Origin: Planctomycetales bacterium
Lineage (GTDB): Bacteria > Planctomycetota > Planctomycetia > Isosphaerales > Isosphaeraceae
Direction: 5' to 3'
Length of the DNA stretch: 64,000 nt
NCBI GenBank assembly: GCA_027449865.1
Contig: DAIDKV010000161.1
Span: 1-64,000 of the forward strand
The notes beneath the pieces are model-generated. The model made no database searches and had not been told where the DNA came from. It saw nothing but the letters and a program-made list of their open reading frames with translations. Both the position numbers and the translations under genes were made by a program. Every line of letters starts with the position of its first letter. The stretch's first letter is position 1. Shown here piece by piece: positions 9,319-17,967 of the stretch.

Positions 9319-11714
9319 GGAATCGGTCCTTCAACGGAGACGGATGGCCGGGTCATCGTGCCGAGCGGAAGCCGGACGACGAACTCCGAGCCGCGTCCTG
9401 GCCCGTCGCTTCGCGCCTCGACACTACCTCCATGAAGCTCGACCAGATTCTTGACCAGGGTGAGGCCGATACCGAGCCCGCCCTGGGAACGGGTGAGGGC
9501 GTGATCGGCCTGGACGAAGAGTCGGAAAACCTGACGGAGCATGTCGGGCTGGATTCCGATTCCGTTGTCCCGAATGCGGAGTACGACCTGGTTGACCTCT
9601 CGCGAAGCGGACAGTTCAATCCGACCGCCGGGCTCGGTGTACTTGGCGGCGTTGGTGAGGAGATTGCCGACCACCTGCGCCAGCCGAACCGGGTCGACAT
9701 CGAAAACGATCGGCACATCGGGAAGAAGGATCGAGAGCTGCTGGCTCTTCGAGGCAATGAGCGGCTGCGCCGTCTCGACCCCATGGGCCACCACCCGTGC
9801 GAGGTCGATACGTTCGACATGGAGATTGATCTTGCCCCGCATCACCCGGGAGACGTCGAGCAGGTCATCAACCAGGCGAACGAGGTGGTGCAACTGGCGT
9901 TCCATCATCCCGAGCGACTGATCGGTCATTGATTGGTCGACGCCAGGCATGCGCAGGATTTGAAGGGAGTTGCGAATGGGGGCCAGCGGATTACGCAGTT
10001 CGTGGGCGAGGGTGGCGAGAAATTCGTCCTTTCGGCGATCCGCTTCCTGGAGTGCGGCCTCAGCCCGCTTCTGGTCTTCGATATCGGTGCAGGTTCCAAA
10101 CCAGTAGACGATCTTGCCGCGATCGTCCCGGATCGGGACGCCTCGGGTTTTGAACCATCGATATTCGCCGTCGTGGCGACGGATGCGATACTCCAGATCA
10201 TAATCATCCTGGTCGTCGCAGGCGGCCCGCCAGCAGGCGGCCACATGGTCGCGGTCGTCGGGGTGGATCACTTCTTCCAGCCAGCGCAGACCCAGCAACT
10301 TCTGCTCAGGAATGCCGGTATATTTCCCCAACTGACTGCTCAGCCAGTCGCACTGACCATCGGGAAGGTCGGTCCAGAGCAGGTTGGGCAGGGCTTCGGC
10401 CATTGTCCGCCATCGCTCCTCGCTGGCGAGAAGCGCGGCCTCGACCGAGAGCCGGTCGGTATCATCGCGGCCCTCCACAACCAGCGAGGTCACCTGTCCG
10501 GTGTCGTCGCGAAGACCGGTCACAACGATGGACCCGTGCCGGATCGTCCCGTCGGCCACCCGATACACGATCTCGCCCGTCACAGGACCCTCCGAGGCGA
10601 GGGCCCGGGCGATGAAGTCGCGCCATCGTTCCTGCATGTCGGAGAGTCGGGTCCACCAGGGTCCGTCCCAGAGTTTCCGGCCGATGGCGTCCTCGCGACG
10701 GTGACCGGTGGCGCGAAAACAGTTCTCGTTGGCGTCGAGCATCGTTCCATCGGGCGAGAGGATCGCCATATACTGAAACTGCTGATTGAAGACGGCTCGC
10801 AGCCGAAGATTCGCCTCGCGGAGTGCCTGCTCGATCCTCTCCGGTTCGGTAATGTCGACACCCGCGTAGAGCCCGCCTCGAATCCGCCCTGATTCATCGA
10901 AGAGCGGAACGGCGTGTCCGAGCATCGCGATCGATGACCCATCCGTCAGCCGGAGTTCCTGCTTGACCGAGCGGACCTCCCGACCGGTCGCGATGGCTCT
11001 CTGGAGCGGAAGCTCGCCGGGCTGTGCTTCGCGTCCTTCCAGAAAGACCCGGTAACCCGGGTTCTCCTCAATCGGGGCGCTGAGCGAGATGTTGGCTTCT
11101 GGAGGGAGACCCAGAAGCCGTGTCAGGGCCGAATTACTCCAGACACGCCGACAATCGGGCGACTCGGCCACCGCAATTCCCATGGGAATCACGTCGAGCA
11201 GTGCCCGGAACTCAGCAACGCGACGCTGAAGGTCGCGGTTCAGTTCGGCGATTTCCTGCGCGGCCTGCTTGCGATCGGTCACGTCGCGGCAGACACCGAC
11301 CATCCGTACGGCCTCGCCGTTCGCTCCGAAGTAATACCGGCCGAACGTTTCAATCCAGCGAATGCTCCCATCAGACCGAACGATCCGGTGCTCCAGCCGA
11401 TAATCGCGGCGCTCTCGCAGACTGCCTAGCAGTGCCGATTCAACGATCTCGAGCTCGTCGGGGTGGACCCGATCCGCGAAGTCCCGGTAATGCCGGTTTG
11501 GATTCCCGGGCTCATAGCCGAAGATTCGCTCGTGATGCTCGTTCCAGTGAACCGATCCGGCCCGAATGTCCCAGTCCCATAGCCCCAGTTCGGCAGCATC
11601 GACAGCGAGACCGAGCCGCTCCTCCTCGACCTGATGAGGATCCCAGGCCGACGCCCCCTCGGGTGCGCCCTCACCGGCGTGTCGACCATCCGCCCGCCGA
11701 TCGACCTCACCCAT
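9315..11714 (-). CDS. Cytosolic multi-PAS sensor histidine kinase inside the exporter operon
   Basis: 799 aa from the ATG at 11714; the preceding AGGTGATC is complementary to the 16S rRNA tail, so I prefer it to the GTG at 11732. Four PAS/PAC modules fill residues 25-545 (for example GLWDWDI, FGYEPGN and IHPDDRDHV). HisKA follows with the phospho-acceptor His571 in ATLAHELRNPLAPI, then a HATPase domain with N box Asn688 (NLLTNAAKY), DNGIG at 716-720 and a GLGIGL G2 box. There is no membrane segment and no receiver, so it senses a cytosolic signal. No response regulator gene is adjacent. Its stop overlaps the start of permease 1. Confidence 0.9.
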   Translation of the reverse strand: MGEVDRRADGRHAGEGAPEGASAWDPHQVEEERLGLAVDAAELGLWDWDIRAGSVHWNEHHERIFGYEPGNPNRHYRDFADRVHPDELEIVESALLGSLRERRDYRLEHRIVRSDGSIRWIETFGRYYFGANGEAVRMVGVCRDVTDRKQAAQEIAELNRDLQRRVAEFRALLDVIPMGIAVAESPDCRRVWSNSALTRLLGLPPEANISLSAPIEENPGYRVFLEGREAQPGELPLQRAIATGREVRSVKQELRLTDGSSIAMLGHAVPLFDESGRIRGGLYAGVDITEPERIEQALREANLRLRAVFNQQFQYMAILSPDGTMLDANENCFRATGHRREDAIGRKLWDGPWWTRLSDMQERWRDFIARALASEGPVTGEIVYRVADGTIRHGSIVVTGLRDDTGQVTSLVVEGRDDTDRLSVEAALLASEERWRTMAEALPNLLWTDLPDGQCDWLSSQLGKYTGIPEQKLLGLRWLEEVIHPDDRDHVAACWRAACDDQDDYDLEYRIRRHDGEYRWFKTRGVPIRDDRGKIVYWFGTCTDIEDQKRAEAALQEADRRKDEFLATLAHELRNPLAPIRNSLQILRMPGVDQSMTDQSLGMMERQLHHLVRLVDDLLDVSRVMRGKINLHVERIDLARVVAHGVETAQPLIASKSQQLSILLPDVPIVFDVDPVRLAQVVGNLLTNAAKYTEPGGRIELSASREVNQVVLRIRDNGIGIQPDMLRQVFRLFVQADHALTRSQGGLGIGLTLVKNLVELHGGSVEARSDGPGRGSEFVVRLPLGTMTRPSVSVEGPIP

Positions 11715-11793
11715 GTTGATCACCTGACTCACCCATATGTACCAGCGCCGCTCTACTCACCAGGATAACGGCTGCAACTCCACGGCGAAACCT

Positions 11794-13053
11794 TCAAAAG
11801 AGGTTGGCCGGATCGGCACGCCAGACTTTCTCCACGGTGAAGATCGCCGAAACCAGTCCGATGACCGAGGCGATCAGGAGCGACAGGCCAAGGATGCCGG
11901 GCGTCAGTCGCATTGGGATACCGGCCAGGGCTTCCGTTGCCCGGTAGAGGACGAATCCGAGAACCACCGCGACCAGGTAGGCCACACCCGCATAAATCAT
12001 CGCCTGCTCGATCACCACCCGCGACAGGTAAGCATTGGAATGGCCCATTGCCTTGAGTGTCGCGTATTCGGCCAGATGATCGCGGACATCGTTCGAGAGG
12101 ACCTGATAGATCACCACCGAGGCCACAATCGTCGCGATCAAAACCCCGAAAGCGAAGAGCTTACCGGTGGCCGTCTGACCCACCCAGTGCTCCGACTCTC
12201 GCCGGAGGATCTCATCGCGACTCCTTGGCACGACGTCGGGAGGGAGAGTGGCTCGCAACTCACGACAGGCGGCCTCAACCACCGCTGTCTCGCTGTTCCG
12301 GAGTTTGAGGAATCCGAATTGGACTACCTCGGTCGATGGTCGCTCGCAAAGCCTGGCGAAGTTGGCATCATCGCAGATCGCGATTCCGTCGGCCGCAAAG
12401 CCACGGAGCATCGGGAAGCCACCGACCACTCGGACGGACGTCCGGCCCATCTCCCAGCCATCGAATCGCCCGACCATCGGCCATCCGAAATCCAGGTTGG
12501 AGAGCTCGTCGAGAAGGACATTTCGCGGGATCTGGAGCCTCGGCCTCGCCTCTTCAATCGCTCGCCGAACCGGACCCGTGAACGGGTTGGAGTCGAGCGC
12601 GATGCCGAGCACGAGCAATTCTCGACGCTTGAGCGGACGAGGCAGGCGATCGCCGAGGAGCCATCGGCGGAGCGGGCCCGGCTCAGGTGGATCGTCGTCG
12701 GACATCGCTTCCGACTCGTCGAGCGGATAAGGCGGGCATCGCCAGAGGTTAAAAGTGGCGTACAGGGGAGAAGCCGAGGCCACTCTCTCCAGCGACCTCG
12801 CCTGCCGGAGCCGCTCTTTCGGGAATTCTCCGGGCGCGAAAAACTGGTCGTAGGTCGCGGCGAGAAGCACAACATCGAAATCGATCTGCTCGTAGATATG
12901 CGTTGCGGTGATCTCAACGGCGTGGTAGAAGCCTAGCTGCAGCAAGACCATCGTAATGGCGAAGGCGACACCCCCAATGGCGGCGAAGGTTTTCGAGCCG
13001 CCGTGTCGGACGTTTCGAAGGGCCAGTGGAGGCGTCGGAAGACCGGCACTCAT
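11794..13053 (-). CDS. ABC transporter permease, DevC/FtsX-like (copy 2)
   Basis: 419 aa with the same architecture as copy 1: an N-terminal helix (about 20-42), a long periplasmic domain and three C-terminal helices, with the conserved DHLAEYATLKAMGHS motif between them. Its ATG overlaps the stop of the membrane-fusion protein (ATGA). It resembles DevC of cyanobacterial heterocyst glycolipid exporters and the MacB permease half. Two non-identical permease genes with a single ATPase gene point to a heteromeric pump. The substrate is unknown; lipid, glycolipid or peptide are all possible. Confidence 0.87.
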   Translation of the reverse strand: MSAGLPTPPLALRNVRHGGSKTFAAIGGVAFAITMVLLQLGFYHAVEITATHIYEQIDFDVVLLAATYDQFFAPGEFPKERLRQARSLERVASASPLYATFNLWRCPPYPLDESEAMSDDDPPEPGPLRRWLLGDRLPRPLKRRELLVLGIALDSNPFTGPVRRAIEEARPRLQIPRNVLLDELSNLDFGWPMVGRFDGWEMGRTSVRVVGGFPMLRGFAADGIAICDDANFARLCERPSTEVVQFGFLKLRNSETAVVEAACRELRATLPPDVVPRSRDEILRRESEHWVGQTATGKLFAFGVLIATIVASVVIYQVLSNDVRDHLAEYATLKAMGHSNAYLSRVVIEQAMIYAGVAYLVAVVLGFVLYRATEALAGIPMRLTPGILGLSLLIASVIGLVSAIFTVEKVWRADPANLF

Positions 13054-14039
13054 CGTGACGATCCGCTGGTGTTCGATGGACGAATCTCGGAGTCCACTTC
13101 CATCTCGACAAACTGGCTCGCCGGTCCTGACCGCTCCAGCAGGATCGTTACCTCGACGATTCGAAGGTCGCGAGGCGCCCTCGGGTCAAGGCTTATGAGT
13201 TGATTCTTGCCGACGATCGCTCCTACCCGTGTCACACTTCCCGCAACCCTGGTGCCGAGAATGTCGACCTCTGCCGGATCACCAGGCTGAATTCGGGGTA
13301 TATCGGCCTGATAGACTTCCGCCTTCGCGACCATCGATGAGAGATCGCCCATCACGAGCAACGCCCCGCTGCTGATCTCGCCGGGCGCGGCGAGGGTCCG
13401 GAGAATCCGCCCCGCCGACGGGGCATGAATCTCGGTTGCTCGCAGAGCGGAGGCCGCCAAATCGACCTCAGCCTGACCAATTGTGCCGTCAAGATCCTTC
13501 GATTTGGGGCCCTGAGCCAGTTCGAGGTCGAGCTGGGAGCGGATGGCCTGCATCTCGACCTGATAAAGAGCAAGTTCCGCGTCGTACCGATCCTTCCCCT
13601 TGAGGGTGGCACCAAACTGGTCGTACAGCTTCTTCGCCTCGTCGTACCGGCGTCGGCTCGATTCGGCGGCCTTGCGCGCGGCGGCGAGGCGGGCGGCCCG
13701 ATCGTGATCGGCCCGTTCCTTCTTCGAAAGGACGAGGTCGAGCTGAATTCGGGCAGCATCGTGCCCTTCAAGGATCGCAAGGAGGTCACCGGCTGAGACG
13801 TCGTCACCTTCCTTGACCTTCAGCTCAACGACCCGTATTCCCGGCCGGATACCGACCTCGATCAATCCGGTAGCCGGTAGGAGCCTCGCCAGCGCCACGA
13901 TCGATGACCGATGCCCTGAGGTAATCGATCGCTCCTGTCCCATGGCATCGAGCAACGGACCGGTGACTCCCCACGCGATCAGGGCCGTCGTGACGATGGC
14001 CACAACTGCGGCCGAGGAGCGAATCGATCCCATCGCCAT
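13050..14039 (-). CDS. Membrane-fusion (HlyD/DevB-like) protein
   Basis: 329 aa from the ATG at 14039, preceded by GAGGAAGAGG; the frame is open farther upstream but that start would bury the signal anchor. Residues 7-28 are a hydrophobic anchor. A split lipoyl domain (GIRVVELKVKEGDDVSAGDLLAIL and IHAPSAGRILRTLAAPGE) flanks a long coiled-coil hairpin (about 95-200), followed by beta-barrel segments. It is the periplasmic adaptor of the exporter encoded downstream. No outer-membrane TolC-like channel lies in the window. Confidence 0.88.
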   Translation of the reverse strand: MAMGSIRSSAAVVAIVTTALIAWGVTGPLLDAMGQERSITSGHRSSIVALARLLPATGLIEVGIRPGIRVVELKVKEGDDVSAGDLLAILEGHDAARIQLDLVLSKKERADHDRAARLAAARKAAESSRRRYDEAKKLYDQFGATLKGKDRYDAELALYQVEMQAIRSQLDLELAQGPKSKDLDGTIGQAEVDLAASALRATEIHAPSAGRILRTLAAPGEISSGALLVMGDLSSMVAKAEVYQADIPRIQPGDPAEVDILGTRVAGSVTRVGAIVGKNQLISLDPRAPRDLRIVEVTILLERSGPASQFVEMEVDSEIRPSNTSGSSR

Positions 14040-14133
14040 GCCTCTTCCTCGGTCTCGGGACGCTTCGAGAATCGCACGAATGCGTCCACAAGCATACACG
14101 TCAACCGATCCGTTGCCAAGTGGTCGGACGTCC

Positions 14134-15123
14134 TCATCCGCGGGATGCACCCGGCTTTCGGAAGATCCGGGCGAGTGTGTCCTCGAGCGCCTGGCCCCGG
14201 AGATCGATTCGGAGAATGGTTCCTTGTGGATCGATCAGGTACGTCGCTGGGATTGCGGAAACGCCGAACGCCTGCACGAGGTCGCTCGATGCGCCGGCGT
14301 TGTGGACCTGCGGCCAGGTAACCTTCCGCGCCCGTGCGAATTCGAGGACCGCATCCTTCGACTCGTCGAGGCTCACGCCGACGATTTCGAGACCATCTGC
14401 GTGATAAGATTGATAGGCTGCTTGAAGCCTTGGCAATTCCGCGACACATGGCCCGCACCAGGTCGCCCAGAAATCGATCAGAACATACTTACCCCGAAAA
14501 TCGCTACTACGAACAGGTTTACCCTGAACGTCCTCCGCCGAGAAGCTCGGCACTGTCTTACCGACAAGATCCAGCCGTTTCAGATCCTGCTGGATCTTCT
14601 GTCGGACGGCCTCGATCTCGCCGAACCGGTCGAGCACGGCGGCCATGGCCTGGCGAGCGACGTCGTACTCGCCAGCCGCGAGGGAACGGGCAGTGAACTC
14701 GTCGGAGAAGGTTCGGATGAACTCTTCCTGGGCCTCGGTGGCATCGAGTCCCTTGACCAGATCGCGGAATCGGACGAGGGCCTCGTCGTACCGGCCGGCC
14801 TCAGCCCTGGCCATCGTCACAACGATCTGCGCCAGCGCCTTGACTGGCCCGTTGGGATCCGTCTGAACGTACTTTCGCCCCAGATCTTCGACCTCGGCGA
14901 ACCAGTCGTGCTCGATGGCCTTGTTGAAGAGGGCCGCATAGGCCTGGTCGCGATCGGCGGCCTTCGGGTGGGCGATCACATATTCGGAAAGCTCGCGGAC
15001 GAGAGCCCGGTCGTGCCGAGCCTGGATCTCGGCGACGCCCGCTGCAGGCGGCTCCGCGGCGAACGAGGCTGGCGACCCGAGGAATACGACCGCGGCAACA
15101 GTGCAGGGGAGGGATGCTCTCAT
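14134..15123 (-). CDS. TlpA-like thioredoxin-fold protein with intact CGPC
   Basis: 329 aa from the ATG at 15123 (GAGGAG upstream). Residues 1-23 are a signal peptide ending in SFAAE. Residues 30-185 are alpha-helical and repeat-like. A TlpA/ResA-type thioredoxin domain starts at about 188, with the redox motif WCGPC (Cys223 and Cys226) and the cis-proline motif SAIPATYLI. It should act as a periplasmic thiol-disulfide reductase. Its last codons lie 94 bp before the membrane-fusion protein on the same strand. A paralogue with the same helical N-terminal half but a mutated active site is at 56631-57746. Confidence 0.88.
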   Translation of the reverse strand: MRASLPCTVAAVVFLGSPASFAAEPPAAGVAEIQARHDRALVRELSEYVIAHPKAADRDQAYAALFNKAIEHDWFAEVEDLGRKYVQTDPNGPVKALAQIVVTMARAEAGRYDEALVRFRDLVKGLDATEAQEEFIRTFSDEFTARSLAAGEYDVARQAMAAVLDRFGEIEAVRQKIQQDLKRLDLVGKTVPSFSAEDVQGKPVRSSDFRGKYVLIDFWATWCGPCVAELPRLQAAYQSYHADGLEIVGVSLDESKDAVLEFARARKVTWPQVHNAGASSDLVQAFGVSAIPATYLIDPQGTILRIDLRGQALEDTLARIFRKPGASRG

Positions 15124-15157
15124 GGATTCGCTCCTCTTGGTGATTCGCAAGCCTGGA

Positions 15158-16621
15158 TCAGCGGAGACTCGACGCGATGGGACGTCCGTGGGTCATGCGA
15201 CCCGCGGGGAGAGCGACGGTCGGGGCGCCGACAACTTCCTCAATCAGCTTGCACCACTGCTCGCAGCAGAACTCCCGCTCGAATCCAGCCAAAAAGGCGG
15301 AGCGACCACGATCGCCCATCTTGCGGACCAGGGAGGCGTCGTCAGCCAGATTGGTGAGAGCTTTGACAAGCCCCTCCACATCGCCTCGGTCAAGCGTGAC
15401 CCCGCAACCAGCGTCTCGAATTGCATCGGCCGACTCACAATGGGCAGGACCAACAAAGACCGCCGGTCGCCCCGCGGCCATGATTCCGTAAAGCTTCCCT
15501 GGTACGACGATCCCAGTCATCTCGGGACGCATGGAGATCAGGTGGACGTCGGCCACGGAGAGCGACATATGAAGCTCTTCACGCGGCACATATCCCAGGA
15601 AGCGAATATTTTCGAGCTGCTCTCGATTCTGTGCCTCACGGACCTCGGCGAGCCTTGGACCGGCGCCGGCGAAGAGGAAGACGATGTCGGAGCGACTTCG
15701 AAGTCGCCGTGCTGCTTCGAGGAACTCATCGAAGGTGTGGGCGAGTCCGAGATTACCCGAATACATGGCGACGAAGGCGTTTTCCAGCCCGAGGGATCGG
15801 CGCATCTCATTGGAATCGTGGGGGATCGGATAGATCTCCTCGCGGCGGCTCCAGACGGGGATGGTCCGAATTCGATTGTCGGCGACGCCCTTTTGCATCA
15901 CCCGATCGGCCATGTAGGGCCCCAGGACGACCACGCGATCGGCCCGCCGGTAGACGACGGACGCAAGCCAGTCGAGCACGCGGACGACCCGGCTTTTGGG
16001 CGACATCCGACCGAGCGCGAGGCTGGCGTCGGGGTGAAGATCCATGCTCCAGTAGACGTGCCGAGAGCCCTTCAGCGTCTGAAGGATCGTTCCGACCAGG
16101 CCAATGATCGGTGGAGTGGTCAACGTGACGACTGCGTCGAACTTCGGCATGGCGATCGCCTTGACGAACGCGCCGGCGTAGAAACTGAGGTAGTCCGTCA
16201 TCCGGGCGAGTGTCCCGCGTCGGCCGAGCGAGGTGGCGCGAACCCGGTGAATCGTGACGCCCTCGTGGACTTCATGTGCTGGCGGAATCGGCTCGCCAGG
16301 CTGGTAACGTCCCCGTGCGCAGAGAACGTGGCACTCGTGGCCGTGAGCAGCCATTGTCGCGGCGAGGTCGTTGAGATGCTGCGCGGTCGAGGCGTGATCG
16401 GGCCAGTAATACTGATTGATAAACAGGATTTTCTTACCGCGTCCGCTGGTCGCGAGCATCGGGGCGACATGTGGAGCGGGCGGCACCTGCGCTTCAGGTG
16501 GTTCGACAGCCCGTCGCGGGGCCGATTTCGAGGTGCGAGTGATCGATTGCCATCCGTGGGTCAGCCATCGGCGCGGGCTCACTATAACGCTCCGGCATAC
16601 CAGGTCGAAGGGGTCGTCCAT
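15158..16621 (-). CDS. Glycosyltransferase family 4 (WbuB-like)
   Basis: 487 aa; GT-B fold. The core begins at KKILFINQYYWPDHASTAQH near residue 62, so the true start may be the ATG at 16459 rather than 16621. The C-terminal donor site shows MYSGNLGLAHTFDEFLEAA, FLFAGAGP, RFLGYVPREELH and the E-x7-E-like stretch (RPEMTGIVVPGKLYGIMAAGRPAVFVG). It probably transfers a nucleotide-activated sugar to a lipid- or protein-linked acceptor at the inner membrane. It follows a nucleotide-sugar epimerase gene and precedes the TlpA-like gene by 34 bp. Confidence 0.87.
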   Translation of the reverse strand: MDDPFDLVCRSVIVSPRRWLTHGWQSITRTSKSAPRRAVEPPEAQVPPAPHVAPMLATSGRGKKILFINQYYWPDHASTAQHLNDLAATMAAHGHECHVLCARGRYQPGEPIPPAHEVHEGVTIHRVRATSLGRRGTLARMTDYLSFYAGAFVKAIAMPKFDAVVTLTTPPIIGLVGTILQTLKGSRHVYWSMDLHPDASLALGRMSPKSRVVRVLDWLASVVYRRADRVVVLGPYMADRVMQKGVADNRIRTIPVWSRREEIYPIPHDSNEMRRSLGLENAFVAMYSGNLGLAHTFDEFLEAARRLRSRSDIVFLFAGAGPRLAEVREAQNREQLENIRFLGYVPREELHMSLSVADVHLISMRPEMTGIVVPGKLYGIMAAGRPAVFVGPAHCESADAIRDAGCGVTLDRGDVEGLVKALTNLADDASLVRKMGDRGRSAFLAGFEREFCCEQWCKLIEEVVGAPTVALPAGRMTHGRPIASSLR

Positions 16622-16665
16622 GACGTGTGCTGCGCGGACGCGCGGTGGATTCTCGATGAGGACCA

Positions 16666-16697
16666 GCGGGGCGTCACCTGGTCAGGCGACGCCCCGC
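16666..16697 (-). terminator. Strong hairpin between epimerase and glycosyltransferase genes
   Basis: GCGGGGCGTC at 16666-16675 pairs perfectly with GACGCCCCGC at 16688-16697, and the loop contains a further CCTG/CAGG pairing. It starts 13 bp after the epimerase stop. No U-run follows on the minus strand, so it may be a processing or attenuation structure rather than a full terminator. Confidence 0.5.
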
Positions 16698-16709
16698 CGT
16701 CATGGTGGG

Positions 16710-17639
16710 TCAGACGTTGGCGAACGGATTCTGGAACTCGATCAGCTTGGCAGCACGAACGAGTTCGGAGATCCCGCGGTCGAGGTCGACGGTCGTCTCG
16801 AAGCCCTTCTTGCGGATCTTCTCGTAGGAGACCTCGTAGTTGCGCTGGTCGGCGTCGCTGCCGACCTCCGCAAAGTGAAGGTAGTAGTCGACGTGCTCAA
16901 GGATCTTGCGAGCCACGTCTTCCTTGGTGAAGTTCATCGTCTCGTGGCCGACGTTGTAGACGTCGTCCTTAACTTCGTCCCACCGCTCGAGGGCAAAGAT
17001 GAACGAGCGGGCCATGTCGCGAACATGGACGAAGGTCCGCTTGAAGCCACCCTCGTAAACGATCAGGTTTCGGTTCTTGACGGCCTGGTAGGTGAAGTCG
17101 TTCGGCATCAGGTCAAGACGCATCCGGTTGCTGACGCCGAAGGCCGTCGCGAACCGGTAGGCGATGCCGTTTCCGGCATCGAGAACCATCTGTTCGGCCG
17201 TCGCCTTGGTCTCGCCATAAAGCGTGATCGGGGAGCGTGGAGTGTCTTCATTGCAAACGTAATCAGGAATCGATCCGTAGATGCTTCCTGTGGAGGCGAA
17301 GACAAAACGCTGATCGGGCTTACGGAGACGAAGGAGGTTGGCGGTGCCGTCGACGTTGACGGCCTGGGCGAGCTGCGGCTCTTTCTTGCAGGCCGGATAG
17401 CCGACGATGGCGGCGAGGTGAATGATGGCCTCGACACCGTCGAGGGCCGACTTCACGGCAGCGGCATCGGTAACGTCGCCACGGACCAACTCGAAGAAGC
17501 GGTTCGAGCAGCAGGGCAAGAGGCCATGGCCGCCGAACTTCAGGTTGTCGAGGACGCGGACCCGATGTCCCTGCTCGAGCAGCATGGGGACGAGGGTGGA
17601 CCCGACGTAACCGGCCCCGCCGGTGACGAGAATTCGCAT
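16710..17639 (-). CDS. NAD-dependent sugar epimerase/dehydratase (extended SDR)
   Basis: 309 aa from the ATG at 17639, chosen because the Rossmann motif GGAGYVG then sits at residues 7-13 and GGAG precedes it; the frame is open 75 codons upstream without coding character. HLAAIVGYPACK, STGSIYG and the catalytic YGETK (Tyr-x3-Lys) are present, as is a C-terminal substrate domain with RTFVHVRDMA. It likely interconverts a UDP-, GDP- or dTDP-sugar for the adjacent glycosyltransferase. The exact sugar cannot be read from sequence. It is transcribed divergently from glmS, which supplies amino-sugar precursors. Confidence 0.87.
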   Translation of the reverse strand: MRILVTGGAGYVGSTLVPMLLEQGHRVRVLDNLKFGGHGLLPCCSNRFFELVRGDVTDAAAVKSALDGVEAIIHLAAIVGYPACKKEPQLAQAVNVDGTANLLRLRKPDQRFVFASTGSIYGSIPDYVCNEDTPRSPITLYGETKATAEQMVLDAGNGIAYRFATAFGVSNRMRLDLMPNDFTYQAVKNRNLIVYEGGFKRTFVHVRDMARSFIFALERWDEVKDDVYNVGHETMNFTKEDVARKILEHVDYYLHFAEVGSDADQRNYEVSYEKIRKKGFETTVDLDRGISELVRAAKLIEFQNPFANV

Positions 17640-17967
17640 CGCAAGCTCCATCCTTGGTGGCTCGAGTCGCGCCTGGAACGTCGAGTTGGTGCGGGCGTGA
17701 ATCCGGCCGGAAGGCGAGACGGGCTGATGGAAACTCGCCAGGCCCTCGTCCTTGCGGCCTCTCCGTTGCATCGCTTCGTTGTGGAGGCAGGCGGTCGAGG
17801 TCTCCACCCCGCCGTTCTGTCCGGGCGACACTATCGCCGAGTCTCGGAGGCGTGTCAACGTCACTTTGCCGATCGGCGCGGAGCGGTGGCCTCGCCTATA
17901 ATCGGAGCATGAGTCGTGCGAACGATGTGCCAGAAGAAAAAAGCTGCCTGAGGTTCAGGAGCGGCTC
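17640..17967. other. Divergent promoter region between the epimerase gene and glmS
   Basis: 328 bp without a supported gene. It contains a perfect TATAAT at 17897-17902 oriented toward glmS. Nothing comparable was seen for the minus strand. Confidence 0.4.
17897..17902 (+). promoter_or_regulatory. Candidate -10 element of glmS
   Basis: TATAAT matches the sigma-70 consensus exactly in a GC-rich context and lies 65 bp upstream of the glmS start. No good -35 hexamer is found at 16-18 bp, which limits the call. Confidence 0.4.
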
